DNA of 6,494 nucleotides from Lysobacteraceae bacterium (lineage in GTDB: Bacteria > Pseudomonadota > Gammaproteobacteria > Xanthomonadales > Rhodanobacteraceae): NCBI GenBank assembly GCA_018971925.1, contig JAGWZT010000118.1:1-6494 (forward strand). Direction: 5' to 3'. Below, in pieces: positions 1 through 6,403 of the stretch (the first letter of the stretch is position 1; each line of letters starts with the position of its first letter). The translations under genes and the position numbers were made by a program. The notes under the pieces were generated by a model. It made no database searches and had not been told where the DNA came from. It saw only the letters and a list, made by a program, of their open reading frames with translations.

Positions 1-581
1 CCCGCTGCCGGCCGCGGCAGCCCGTCGGCACCGCGCGGCACGAAGGACGCCGATTGGAGTGAACGCCGGCTGGCGAGACCCTCCAGTGACGGAGCCGGAA
101 CCGCGATGGGTGGCGCCGCGCCGCGCGTCCCGTTGGGCGGCGGAACGCGTGCATGGTCCGGATGCAGCCATGGGCGGGGCGAGGGCGCCGTGGCGACGGG
201 ATCGCCGTGGTGGTGGCGCCCCTGATGCCGTCTCCACCTGTGGTACCCGGCTCCGCCGTAGTACCAGGGCCAGCCGTCGTAGTAGCCCGCGCAGCTCCAG
301 CCGCACGCGCTGCCAAAGCCCAATCCGAAGGTGAGTGACGGGCCGTAAAGGCTTCCGTAACCAAAACTCGCCCCGAGCGCGTCATACGCGCCAAGGCCGT
401 CATCGTAGTAGTACCCCGGTGCCGGATAGGGTCCGTCGCTGGTGTAGTAACCGCCCGCGCCGGTTCCGCCAGGCTGCATGAAGGTATAGCCGGTCGCGCA
501 GCCGGCCAGCGCCAGCACGCCCGCGGCCAGCATGGCGATCCGCACATGGCGGCCACCATCCGATCGTGATCTTCCGCGCAT
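1..581 (-). CDS. Gly/Tyr-rich outer-membrane-type lipoprotein, 3' end outside window
   Basis: Open from an ATG at 581-579 to the window edge: 193 codons with no stop, so the C-terminus is missing. The start is supported by GGAGGT at 587-592, 5 nt upstream. Residues 1-16 are Arg-rich (MRGRSRSDGGRHVRIA), followed by a hydrophobic stretch and the lipobox L25-A26-G27-C28, so signal peptidase II should cleave before Cys28 to give a lipid-anchored protein. The residue after Cys28 is Ala rather than Asp, which in enterobacterial rules favours the outer membrane. Residues 31-113 are Gly/Tyr/Trp-rich (GYYTSDGPYPAPGYYYDD; GYYDGWPWYYGG), with Cys93 and Cys97 close together. From about residue 114 the protein becomes Arg/His-rich (RWRRHQGRHHH) and then Pro/Ala-rich. 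No enzymatic motif is visible. Similar small Gly/Tyr-rich lipoproteins of unknown function are common in Xanthomonadales (from memory). It lies 77 bp downstream of pepN on the same strand. Function unknown; I am confident of the reading frame and of lipidation. Confidence 0.8.
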   Translation of the reverse strand, partial: MRGRSRSDGGRHVRIAMLAAGVLALAGCATGYTFMQPGGTGAGGYYTSDGPYPAPGYYYDDGLGAYDALGASFGYGSLYGPSLTFGLGFGSACGWSCAGYYDGWPWYYGGAGYHRWRRHQGRHHHGDPVATAPSPRPWLHPDHARVPPPNGTRGAAPPIAVPAPSLEGLASRRSLQSASFVPRGADGLPRPAA

Positions 582-586
582 GGCGC

Positions 587-592
587 ACCTCC
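587..592 (-). promoter_or_regulatory. Shine-Dalgarno for the lipoprotein gene
   Basis: The minus strand reads GGAGGT, a near-complete anti-16S match, 5 nt before the ATG at 581. It decides the start: the GTG at 588 lies within the SD and opens a different frame, and the internal ATG at 533 would leave only 11 residues before the lipobox Cys and remove the basic n-region. Confidence 0.75.
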
Positions 593-658
593 GCGGGCGG
601 CGATATTGCGGCAACCCATCGTACGCTTCCGTGCGAAGGATTGCAGGACGAGCGCCGC

Positions 659-3331
659 TCAGCCGGCCGTTTCGCCCGCGGCGAGCATCCGGGTCAGGAT
701 TTCGCGCAGGTCGGGCGAGTGTTGGCCGCGTGCCAGCAGTTGGCGCAGCGCCGCTTCCGCGGATGCGCGGCGTCCCGGCTCCAGTCGCGTCCAATCCTCG
801 AAAGCCTTGGCAAGGCGCGCCGACAGTTGCGGATTGCGCGCATCGATCCCGGCCAGCTTGTCCGCAAACCAGCGATGGCCAGCACCGTCCGGCCGGTGGA
901 ACGCGACGGGGTTGCCGCGCGCGAACGCACCGAGCAGCGCCTGCACGCGATTCGGATTGGCCAGCGTGAAAGCGGCGTCGGTTTCCAGCGCCTGCACGCG
1001 CTCCAGCGTCGCGTGCACGGGCACGGTGGCCTGCAGCATGAACCACTTGTCGAGGGTGAGCGCATCGCCGTCGAAACGTTGCCGGTACAACCGCAAACCT
1101 TCGGCGGCTTGCGGCGCATCGCCGCGCACCAGTACGGACAGCGCGGCGAGACGGTCGGTCATGCCGCGGGCGTCCTGGCACTGGGCGAATGCCCGTGCTG
1201 CTCCGGCAGCCGCATCGTGGCGAGCCAGCAACGCGAGCACGCGCGATTTCAGACGCCTGCGCGCGGCGGCATTCTGGTCGAGTGCGCCGGACTCGCCGGC
1301 ATGGAGTTCCCGATACGCCGGCGCCAACGCGTCGCCCAGCCGGTGTGCGAGTGCATTCTCCATTTCTTCGCGCGCGGCGTGCACCGCATCCGGATCGAGC
1401 GGCGCATGACGCGCACCGAGTTCGAGTTCCGTGGGTGGCGTCAGCAAATCGGCCAGCAGCGCGGGGTCGAGGTCCGCGCGCGCGGCGAACATGGACGCCA
1501 ATGCATCCAGCCACGCATCGGTCGCGGCATGCGTGGGTTCCTGCGCGAACGCTTCATCGAAGGCATGTGCCGCCAGTTGCTGCGCGGCGTTCCAACGATC
1601 AAAACCTTCGGTTTCGTGCCGCAGCAGCAGTGCGAGTTGGGCGGGCGTGTAGTCGAACACCACGCGCACCGGCGCCGAGAAACCGCGGCACAACGAAGGT
1701 GTCGGCTTCGCGGACACGTTTTCAAAAACGAAGTACTGCTCGGCTGCGGTCAGTTCCAGTACGCGCTCATCGGTGGGCGCCCTGGTATCGCCGGCGAGTC
1801 GCAGCGGTATACGCGCCCCGTCGTCCGCAAACAACGCGAGATCCACCGGAATCGGTACCGGTTGCTTGTGCGGATGGCCAGGTGTCGGCGGGATATGTTG
1901 CGCAAGCGTCAACGTGTAGCGTTTCGCGGCAGCATCGTAGTCGTCACGCACGCGGAGTTCGGGCGTGCCAGCTTGGGCGTACCACGTGATGTAAGGCGAC
2001 AAATCGACGCCATTGGCTTCGCCCAGCGCGGCCAGCAGATCGTCGATCGTGACGGCCTGCCCGTCGAAGCGCGAGAAGTACAGATCGGTGCCGCGGCGGA
2101 ACCCCTCCTTGCCCAGCGTGCCTGCGATCATCCGGATCAATTCCGCGCCTTTTTCGTACACGGTCGCTGTGTAGAAGTTGTCGATGGCCTGGTACGCGGG
2201 TGGCCGCACCGGGTGTGCCAGCGGACCGGCGTCTTCCGGAAACTGCGCGCGACGCAGGGTGGTCACGTCTTCGATGCGTTTCAACGCCGGCGAATGCATG
2301 GCTGCGCAGAAACTGTGCTCGCGGAACACCGTGAAACCTTCCTTCAGGGAAAGCTGGAACCAATCGCGGCAGGTGACGCGGTTGCCGCTCCAGTTGTGGA
2401 AGTATTCGTGGCCGACCACCGCTTCGATGTGCCGGTATTCGTCGTCGGTGGTCGTGTCCGGATCGGCCAGCAGGTATTTCGAGTTGAAGATGTTGAGGCC
2501 CTTGTTCTCCATCGCGCCCATGTTGAAATCGTGGGTGGCGACCACGTTGAACACCGGCAGGTCGTAATGGCGACCGTAGGCGCGCTCGTCCCAGCGCATC
2601 GCGCGCTCCAGCGCATCCATCGCGTAATGGCAGCGGTCGATCGCGTCGGCTTCGGCCCACAGCCGCAGCATGACGTCATGACCGTCGGCGGTGCGATACG
2701 CACGTTCGATTTTTTCGAGATGACCCGCTACCAATGCGAACAGGTAACTCGGTTTGGGATGCGGATCGACGAAGCGCGCGAAATGACGGCCGTCCGGAAG
2801 CTCGCCCGCTTCGGTCTGCTCTCCGCCGGCAAGCAGCACGGGAAAGCGCGCGCGGTCGGCGACCAACGTCACGTCGTAGCGCGCCAGCACGTCGGGGCGG
2901 TCGGGGAAAAACGTGATGCGGCGAAAACCCTGCGCTTCGCATTGCGTCAGCAGGAAGCCGCGTTCACGCGAACCGGAAACGTACAGCCCGGACAACTGGC
3001 TGTTGCGTGCGGGGTTCATGCGCACGTCGAGTTCCAGCACGCTGCCGTCGCGCGCGTCCATGATGACAAGGCCGGATGCGTCGAGCCGGTAATCGTTTGC
3101 TGTCAGCGTGCGGCCGTCCAGGTGCGCGGCGACGAGTTCGAGGTCCTCGCCGTCGAGCCGCAACGGCTCGGCGCGATCGCGCGCCAGCATGAGCCTCGAA
3201 TGCACCCGCGTTTCACCGATGCCGAGCTCGAACTTCAACTCGACATGGGTGACCCGCCATGCGGGCGGCCGGTAGTCGGCGAGGCGGATGGTCTTTGCGG
3301 CCGGGATTGCAGTGGGGGTCTGGGTGTCCAT
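659..3331 (-). CDS. pepN: Aminopeptidase N (M1 family zinc metallopeptidase)
   Basis: Cytosolic zinc aminopeptidase that removes N-terminal residues from peptides in the last steps of protein turnover. At 890 aa it is close to the E. coli enzyme (870 aa). The N-terminal beta-domain carries TQCEAQGFRRITFFPDRPDV, whose Glu132 corresponds to the amine-binding Glu121 of E. coli PepN. The catalytic domain has the GAMEN exopeptidase motif (272-276), the zinc site HEYFH (His308, Glu309, His312) with the third ligand Glu331 in LKEGFTVF, and the transition-state Tyr392 in TATVYEKGAE. All sit at a constant +11 offset from E. coli numbering, so the active site is intact. The remainder fits the Ig-like domain and the alpha-helical C-terminal domain of this family. 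The ATG at 3331 was chosen. A GTG at 3334 would add one residue, and TGA-TAA in frame at 3341-3346 rules out anything further upstream. No Shine-Dalgarno is visible, so the message may be leaderless. Divergent from the dehydratase gene. Confidence 0.97.
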   Translation of the reverse strand: MDTQTPTAIPAAKTIRLADYRPPAWRVTHVELKFELGIGETRVHSRLMLARDRAEPLRLDGEDLELVAAHLDGRTLTANDYRLDASGLVIMDARDGSVLELDVRMNPARNSQLSGLYVSGSRERGFLLTQCEAQGFRRITFFPDRPDVLARYDVTLVADRARFPVLLAGGEQTEAGELPDGRHFARFVDPHPKPSYLFALVAGHLEKIERAYRTADGHDVMLRLWAEADAIDRCHYAMDALERAMRWDERAYGRHYDLPVFNVVATHDFNMGAMENKGLNIFNSKYLLADPDTTTDDEYRHIEAVVGHEYFHNWSGNRVTCRDWFQLSLKEGFTVFREHSFCAAMHSPALKRIEDVTTLRRAQFPEDAGPLAHPVRPPAYQAIDNFYTATVYEKGAELIRMIAGTLGKEGFRRGTDLYFSRFDGQAVTIDDLLAALGEANGVDLSPYITWYAQAGTPELRVRDDYDAAAKRYTLTLAQHIPPTPGHPHKQPVPIPVDLALFADDGARIPLRLAGDTRAPTDERVLELTAAEQYFVFENVSAKPTPSLCRGFSAPVRVVFDYTPAQLALLLRHETEGFDRWNAAQQLAAHAFDEAFAQEPTHAATDAWLDALASMFAARADLDPALLADLLTPPTELELGARHAPLDPDAVHAAREEMENALAHRLGDALAPAYRELHAGESGALDQNAAARRRLKSRVLALLARHDAAAGAARAFAQCQDARGMTDRLAALSVLVRGDAPQAAEGLRLYRQRFDGDALTLDKWFMLQATVPVHATLERVQALETDAAFTLANPNRVQALLGAFARGNPVAFHRPDGAGHRWFADKLAGIDARNPQLSARLAKAFEDWTRLEPGRRASAEAALRQLLARGQHSPDLREILTRMLAAGETAG

Positions 3332-3337
3332 CACGAC

Positions 3338-3371
3338 ATTTTATCAGCCGTGCCTTGCGCATCGGTGTCAA
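3338..3371 (-). promoter_or_regulatory. Candidate pepN promoter, possibly giving a leaderless mRNA
   Basis: On the minus strand a perfect -35 hexamer TTGACA (3371-3366) is followed by an A/T-rich -10 region, GATAAAAT (3345-3338). TAAAAT (3343-3338) matches the -10 consensus at 5 of 6 positions, and its last base is 7 nt from the A of the pepN ATG, so transcription would begin at or very near the start codon. The weakness is spacing: TTGACA is 22 nt from TAAAAT (20 nt from GATAAA) instead of about 17. Either the -35 match is fortuitous or the promoter is suboptimal or activator-dependent. Confidence 0.4.
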
Positions 3372-3405
3372 AATGAAGAACTGCTTGCCCTGACGACGCC
3401 GAGCC

Positions 3406-4368
3406 ATGGCCCCATTCGAAGCCCCATCGTTTCATGACATTCGCAGCGCTGCCGCGCGCATCGCGCCGCACGCACATACGACACCGGTGCTGCGTGCGCC
3501 CGAACTGGATGTAAGTGCCGGCGCGAGTTTGTTCTTCAAGTGCGAACACCTGCAGGTGGGCGGCGCGTTCAAGTTCCGCGGCGCCTGCAACGCGGTGTGG
3601 TCGCTCGGGGACGAGGAAGCCAGGCGTGGCGTGGTGACGCACTCGTCCGGCAACCATGGCGCGGCGCTGGCGCTGGCGGCGCAAACGCGCAAGATTCCCG
3701 CGCACATCGTGGTGCCCGAAGGCGCCGTCGCGGCCAAGCTCGCCAACATCGAACGCGCCGGCGGCATCCTGCATCGCTGCGCGCCGACGCAGGCCGCGCG
3801 CGAAGACGCCTGCGCCAGGGTGCAGCACGATACCGGTGCGACGCTGGTGCACCCTTATGCCGACGCGCGCGTGATGGCAGGTCAGGGCACGATCGTCCTG
3901 GAATTGTTGCAACAAGTTCCCGATCTTGACGCGATGGTCGTTCCGATCGGTGGTGGCGGACTGGCTTCCGGCTGCACCATCGCCTTGCACGCACTCAAGC
4001 CGGATGCGCGATTGTTCGGCGCCGAGCCCGCCGGCGCGGATGATGCGTTCCGTTCCCTGCAACGTGGCGAACGCATCACCAATGTCGTGCCGCACACGAT
4101 TTGCGACGGCTTGCGCGCGACCATCGGTGAGCCGAACTTCGCGATTCTGGGTGCGCATCGCGTCGAAGTCATCAGCGTGGATGACGACGCCACGCTTGCG
4201 GCGATGCGGCTGGTATGGGCCGAGTTGAAGCAGACGATCGAGCCTTCGTCGGCGGTCGTGCTGGCGGCATTGCTGGCGCAGCGTGAACGCTTCGCCGGTC
4301 AGCGTGTGGGGCTGGTGTTGAGTGGCGGCAACGTCGATCTGGACGCGATCCCTTTTATTCGACGGTGA
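3406..4368 (+). CDS. PLP-dependent threonine/serine dehydratase, serine-racemase-like, no ACT domain
   Basis: Fold-type II PLP enzyme of 320 aa, expected to convert L-threonine to 2-oxobutanoate and/or L-serine to pyruvate with release of ammonia. Lys56 in GAFKFRGA forms the Schiff base. SSGNHG (80-85) is the substrate/PLP loop, with Ser81 at the position of the re-face base Ser84 of serine racemase. GGGG (182-185) binds the PLP phosphate and SGGNVD (306-311) contacts the pyridine nitrogen. AEPAGADD (206-213) places Glu207, Ala211 and Asp213 at the divalent-metal site of serine racemase (Glu210/Ala214/Asp216), so metal dependence is likely. The length matches TdcB, serine racemase and threo-3-hydroxyaspartate dehydratase; it lacks the C-terminal regulatory domains of biosynthetic IlvA (about 500 aa), so isoleucine feedback is not expected. 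Substrate cannot be fixed from sequence. An in-frame TGA at 3391-3393 limits the start to this ATG, which has only a weak GAG as RBS. Its end overlaps glmS, tail to tail. Confidence 0.9.
   Translation: MAPFEAPSFHDIRSAAARIAPHAHTTPVLRAPELDVSAGASLFFKCEHLQVGGAFKFRGACNAVWSLGDEEARRGVVTHSSGNHGAALALAAQTRKIPAHIVVPEGAVAAKLANIERAGGILHRCAPTQAAREDACARVQHDTGATLVHPYADARVMAGQGTIVLELLQQVPDLDAMVVPIGGGGLASGCTIALHALKPDARLFGAEPAGADDAFRSLQRGERITNVVPHTICDGLRATIGEPNFAILGAHRVEVISVDDDATLAAMRLVWAELKQTIEPSSAVVLAALLAQRERFAGQRVGLVLSGGNVDLDAIPFIRR
4355..4368. other. Tail-to-tail overlap of the dehydratase and glmS stop regions
   Basis: The dehydratase TGA is at 4366-4368 and the glmS TAA (minus strand) at 4357-4355, so the last 14 bp of each gene are read on both strands. 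There is no intergenic space for a bidirectional terminator, and no hairpin with a T-run was seen at the junction, so each transcript probably extends some way into the other gene. Confidence 0.9.
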
Positions 4369-6187
4369 CCGACTTGGCGAGGTTGCGTGGTTGGTCCACA
4401 TCGGTGCCGCGCAGGACCGCGACATGGTACGCGAGCAACTGCAGCGGTACGGTGAACACCGCGGGCGCGATGAAGTTGCCGCCCGCGTCGATCTTCATCA
4501 GACGGCCGCGATTGCCGTTCAACGACACGTCGGCCTTGTCATCCGCGAACACGTAAAGCTGGCCGCCGCGCGCGCGCACTTCTTCCAGATTCGATTTCAG
4601 TTTTTCCAGCAACTGGTTGTTGGGTGCGACCGCGATCACCGGCATGTCTTCGTCCACCAGCGCCAGCGGGCCGTGCTTCAGCTCGCCAGCGGGATACGCC
4701 TCGGCATGGATGTACGAAATCTCTTTCAGCTTGAGCGCGCCTTCCATGGCGACCGGGTACTGCGCGCCGCGGCCGAGGAACAGTGCGTGGTGCTTGTCGA
4801 CGAATGATTCGGACAGTTTTGCGATCGCGGGCGCGAGCTTCAGCGCATCTTCGAGGTGGCGCGGCAGGCTGGCGAGTTCGCCAACCAGTTGCGACAGCCT
4901 GGCGGCGTCGACGCCGCGCAGTCTCGCGAGTTCCAGGACCAGCAGCGCCAATGCGCTCAATTGCGTGGTGAATGCCTTGGTGGAAGCGACACCGATTTCA
5001 GGGCCCGCGCGCGTCATCAACGTGAGGTCCGATTCGCGCACCAGGCTCGATTCAGGCACGTTGCAGATCGCGAACGACCCGAGGTAGCCGCGCTCGCGAC
5101 CCTCGCGCAACGCGGCCAACGTGTCGGCGGTTTCGCCGGACTGCGAAATCGCGAGGAACAACGTATCCGGCATCACCACCACGCTGCGGTAGCGGTATTC
5201 GCTGGCAACTTCGACGCTGCACGGGACGCCGGCGATGCCTTCCAACCAGTAACGCGCGACCACGCCGGCGTGGTAGCTGGTGCCGCAGGCGACGATGTGC
5301 ACGTGGCGCACGCGCTTCAGCAAGGTGTCGGCGTCGACACCAAAGATGTTCGGCAGGATGCGGTTGTCGGCGATGCGGCCTTCCAGCGTGTTGGCGACCG
5401 CGCCGGGCTGTTCGAAGATTTCCTTCAGCATGTAGTGACGGAACTGGCCGCGTTCGACCGCATCCATCGACAGATCGCTCTCGCGCACTTTGCGTGTCGC
5501 CGGGGTGCCGTCGGCGGCGACGATCGTGAGCGCGTCCTGCGTGATCTCCACCACATCGCCTTCTTCCAGGTACACGATGCGATTGGTGACCTGGATCAGC
5601 GCCTGCACGTCCGAACCGAGGAAGTGTTCGCCGATGCCGACGCCCACGCACAGCGGGCTGCCGCGGCGTGCGCCGACCACGTGTCCGGGATGCTCGCGAT
5701 GCAGCACCGCGATCGCATACGCGCCGCGCAGGCGCCGGGTGGCGTCGCTGACCGCTTCGCGCAGGGACTTGCCCCCGGCTACCAGCTTGTGCACGAGGTG
5801 CGCGATGACTTCGGTGTCGGTGTCCGAGGTAAATGAGTAGCCGGCGGCCTTCAGCTCTTCGCGCAATTCCGCGTGGTTCTCGATGATGCCGTTGTGGACC
5901 ACCGCGACCGTGTCGCGCGAGACGTGCGGGTGCGCGTTGGCTTCGTTGGGCGCGCCGTGGGTGGCCCAGCGGGTGTGCGCGATGCCGGTGTGGCCGTGGG
6001 TAGCCGACGCCTGCCACAGCGCATCCAGCCCGGACACCTTGCCCGGTGCGCGCAGGCGGCTCAGCTTTCCTGCGTCCAGCACCGCCAGGCCCGCCGAGTC
6101 GTACCCGCGGTATTCGAGGGCGTGCAGTCCCGCCAGCAGGATGGGAACGACGTCACGCTGGGTGCAGCCGGCAACGATTCCGCACAT
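4355..6187 (-). CDS. glmS: Glutamine-fructose-6-phosphate aminotransferase (isomerizing), glucosamine-6-phosphate synthase
   Basis: Cytosolic enzyme making D-glucosamine-6-phosphate and glutamate from fructose-6-phosphate and glutamine. This is the entry step to UDP-GlcNAc for peptidoglycan, lipid A and exopolysaccharide. At 610 aa it is one residue longer than E. coli GlmS (609). The N-terminal Ntn glutaminase domain begins MCGIVAG, and Cys2 becomes the nucleophile after Met removal. It continues with LEYRGYDSAG (24-33), HTRWATHG (71-78), the oxyanion-hole Asn99-Gly100 in HNGIIEN, and Asp124 in SDTDTEV. Two SIS domains follow: CGTSYHAG (301-308) and SQSGET (348-353) in the first, GRGAQYPVAMEGALKLKE in the second. 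Glu489, His505 and the C-terminal Lys605 match the isomerase residues of E. coli GlmS. The C-terminus DQPRNLAKSVTVE is complete, so the gene looks fully functional. The SD is weak (AGG about 11 nt upstream of the ATG at 6187). No glmU neighbour is present here. Confidence 0.98.
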   Translation of the reverse strand: MCGIVAGCTQRDVVPILLAGLHALEYRGYDSAGLAVLDAGKLSRLRAPGKVSGLDALWQASATHGHTGIAHTRWATHGAPNEANAHPHVSRDTVAVVHNGIIENHAELREELKAAGYSFTSDTDTEVIAHLVHKLVAGGKSLREAVSDATRRLRGAYAIAVLHREHPGHVVGARRGSPLCVGVGIGEHFLGSDVQALIQVTNRIVYLEEGDVVEITQDALTIVAADGTPATRKVRESDLSMDAVERGQFRHYMLKEIFEQPGAVANTLEGRIADNRILPNIFGVDADTLLKRVRHVHIVACGTSYHAGVVARYWLEGIAGVPCSVEVASEYRYRSVVVMPDTLFLAISQSGETADTLAALREGRERGYLGSFAICNVPESSLVRESDLTLMTRAGPEIGVASTKAFTTQLSALALLVLELARLRGVDAARLSQLVGELASLPRHLEDALKLAPAIAKLSESFVDKHHALFLGRGAQYPVAMEGALKLKEISYIHAEAYPAGELKHGPLALVDEDMPVIAVAPNNQLLEKLKSNLEEVRARGGQLYVFADDKADVSLNGNRGRLMKIDAGGNFIAPAVFTVPLQLLAYHVAVLRGTDVDQPRNLAKSVTVE

Positions 6188-6276
6188 GGTTCTGCGCCTG
6201 GCGCGCGGTCAAAAAACGTAAAGATACAGGGGTTTGGGTCCAAAGGGGCGGGGTTTCCGGGCGCATGGGCCGGCGG

Positions 6277-6292
6277 CGGCACGCTTCGTGCA
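6277..6292 (+). promoter_or_regulatory. Possible sigma54 -24/-12 element upstream of the sugar-transferase-like gene
   Basis: CGGCACGCTTCGTGCA compares with the RpoN consensus TGGCACG-N4-TTGCA. The invariant GG (6278-6279) and GC (6290-6291) are exactly 10 nt apart, and only two consensus positions differ (first T, and the first T of TTGC). It would start transcription near 6303, about 100 nt before the ATG at 6404. The same bases form a small perfect hairpin (GCACG-CTT-CGTGC, 6279-6291), so the match could be fortuitous in GC-rich DNA. Confidence 0.3.
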
Positions 6293-6312
6293 GGACCATT
6301 CAGCATTCGCCA

Positions 6313-6334
6313 AAATTTGAACCACGTCACATTT
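6313..6334. promoter_or_regulatory. CRP/Clp-family operator palindrome
   Basis: The half-sites AAATTTGA (6313-6320) and TCACATTT (6327-6334) are separated by 6 bp. Against the CRP-family palindrome AAATGTGA-N6-TCACATTT, 15 of 16 defined positions match; the exception is T for G at 6317. Such an A/T-rich match stands out in this GC-rich window. In Xanthomonadales the cognate protein would be Clp, the CRP homologue that controls exopolysaccharide and virulence genes. The site lies between glmS and the divergent sugar-transferase-like gene and overlaps the -35 of the plus-strand promoter, so repression of that promoter, or activation of another one, is possible. Confidence 0.65.
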
Positions 6335-6344
6335 GTAGTATAAA
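6317..6344 (+). promoter_or_regulatory. Sigma70-like promoter for the sugar-transferase-like gene
   Basis: TTGAAC (6317-6322, 4 of 6 to consensus) and TATAAA (6339-6344, 5 of 6) are separated by 16 bp. Predicted start near 6351, leaving a leader of about 53 nt before the ATG at 6404. The minus strand of the same patch reads TATACT (6342-6337), so a glmS-directed promoter is also conceivable, but no good -35 accompanies it. Confidence 0.45.
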
Positions 6345-6403
6345 AGCCATCCCCTCGCGACAGATCGCATCGGCGCGAAGTGACAAATACAGGGGGACAT
6401 CCC

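Noticed and set aside
400..588. Minus-strand 62-codon frame beginning at GTG 588
   Set aside because: Its start codon lies within the GGAGGTG Shine-Dalgarno of the lipoprotein gene. The neighbouring frame from 581 gives a proper signal peptide and lipobox, this one does not.
582..658. A Rho-independent terminator between pepN and the lipoprotein gene
   Set aside because: Only 4-bp hairpins (such as GAGC-GGC-GCTC next to the pepN stop) with no following T-run; read-through is as likely as termination.
566..3376. A 936-codon open frame on the plus strand spanning all of pepN
   Set aside because: It is the antisense shadow of pepN: high third-position GC removes stops on the opposite strand. 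The translation is Arg/Gln/His/Val-rich with no recognisable motif, whereas the minus frame has a complete M1 active site.
3335..3405. A promoter for the dehydratase gene (CAAAAT at 3369-3374 as -10)
   Set aside because: No acceptable -35 at 16-18 bp, and the same bases are part of the minus-strand TTGACA; not supportable as a separate site.
3331..4425. A 364-codon minus-strand frame across the dehydratase gene
   Set aside because: Shadow of the PLP enzyme on the plus strand, which has all family motifs; the shadow is Arg/His/Gln-rich and overlaps the 3' end of glmS and the pepN start.
4856..5836. A 326-codon open frame on the plus strand inside glmS
   Set aside because: Antisense shadow of glmS; biased composition (Arg, Gln, His, Asp), no domain, and the glmS frame is intact with all catalytic residues.
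6188..6345. A glmS ribozyme/riboswitch in the glmS leader
   Set aside because: That element is known from Gram-positive bacteria; I could not find its pseudoknotted core here, and the leader is simply GC-rich with one short hairpin.
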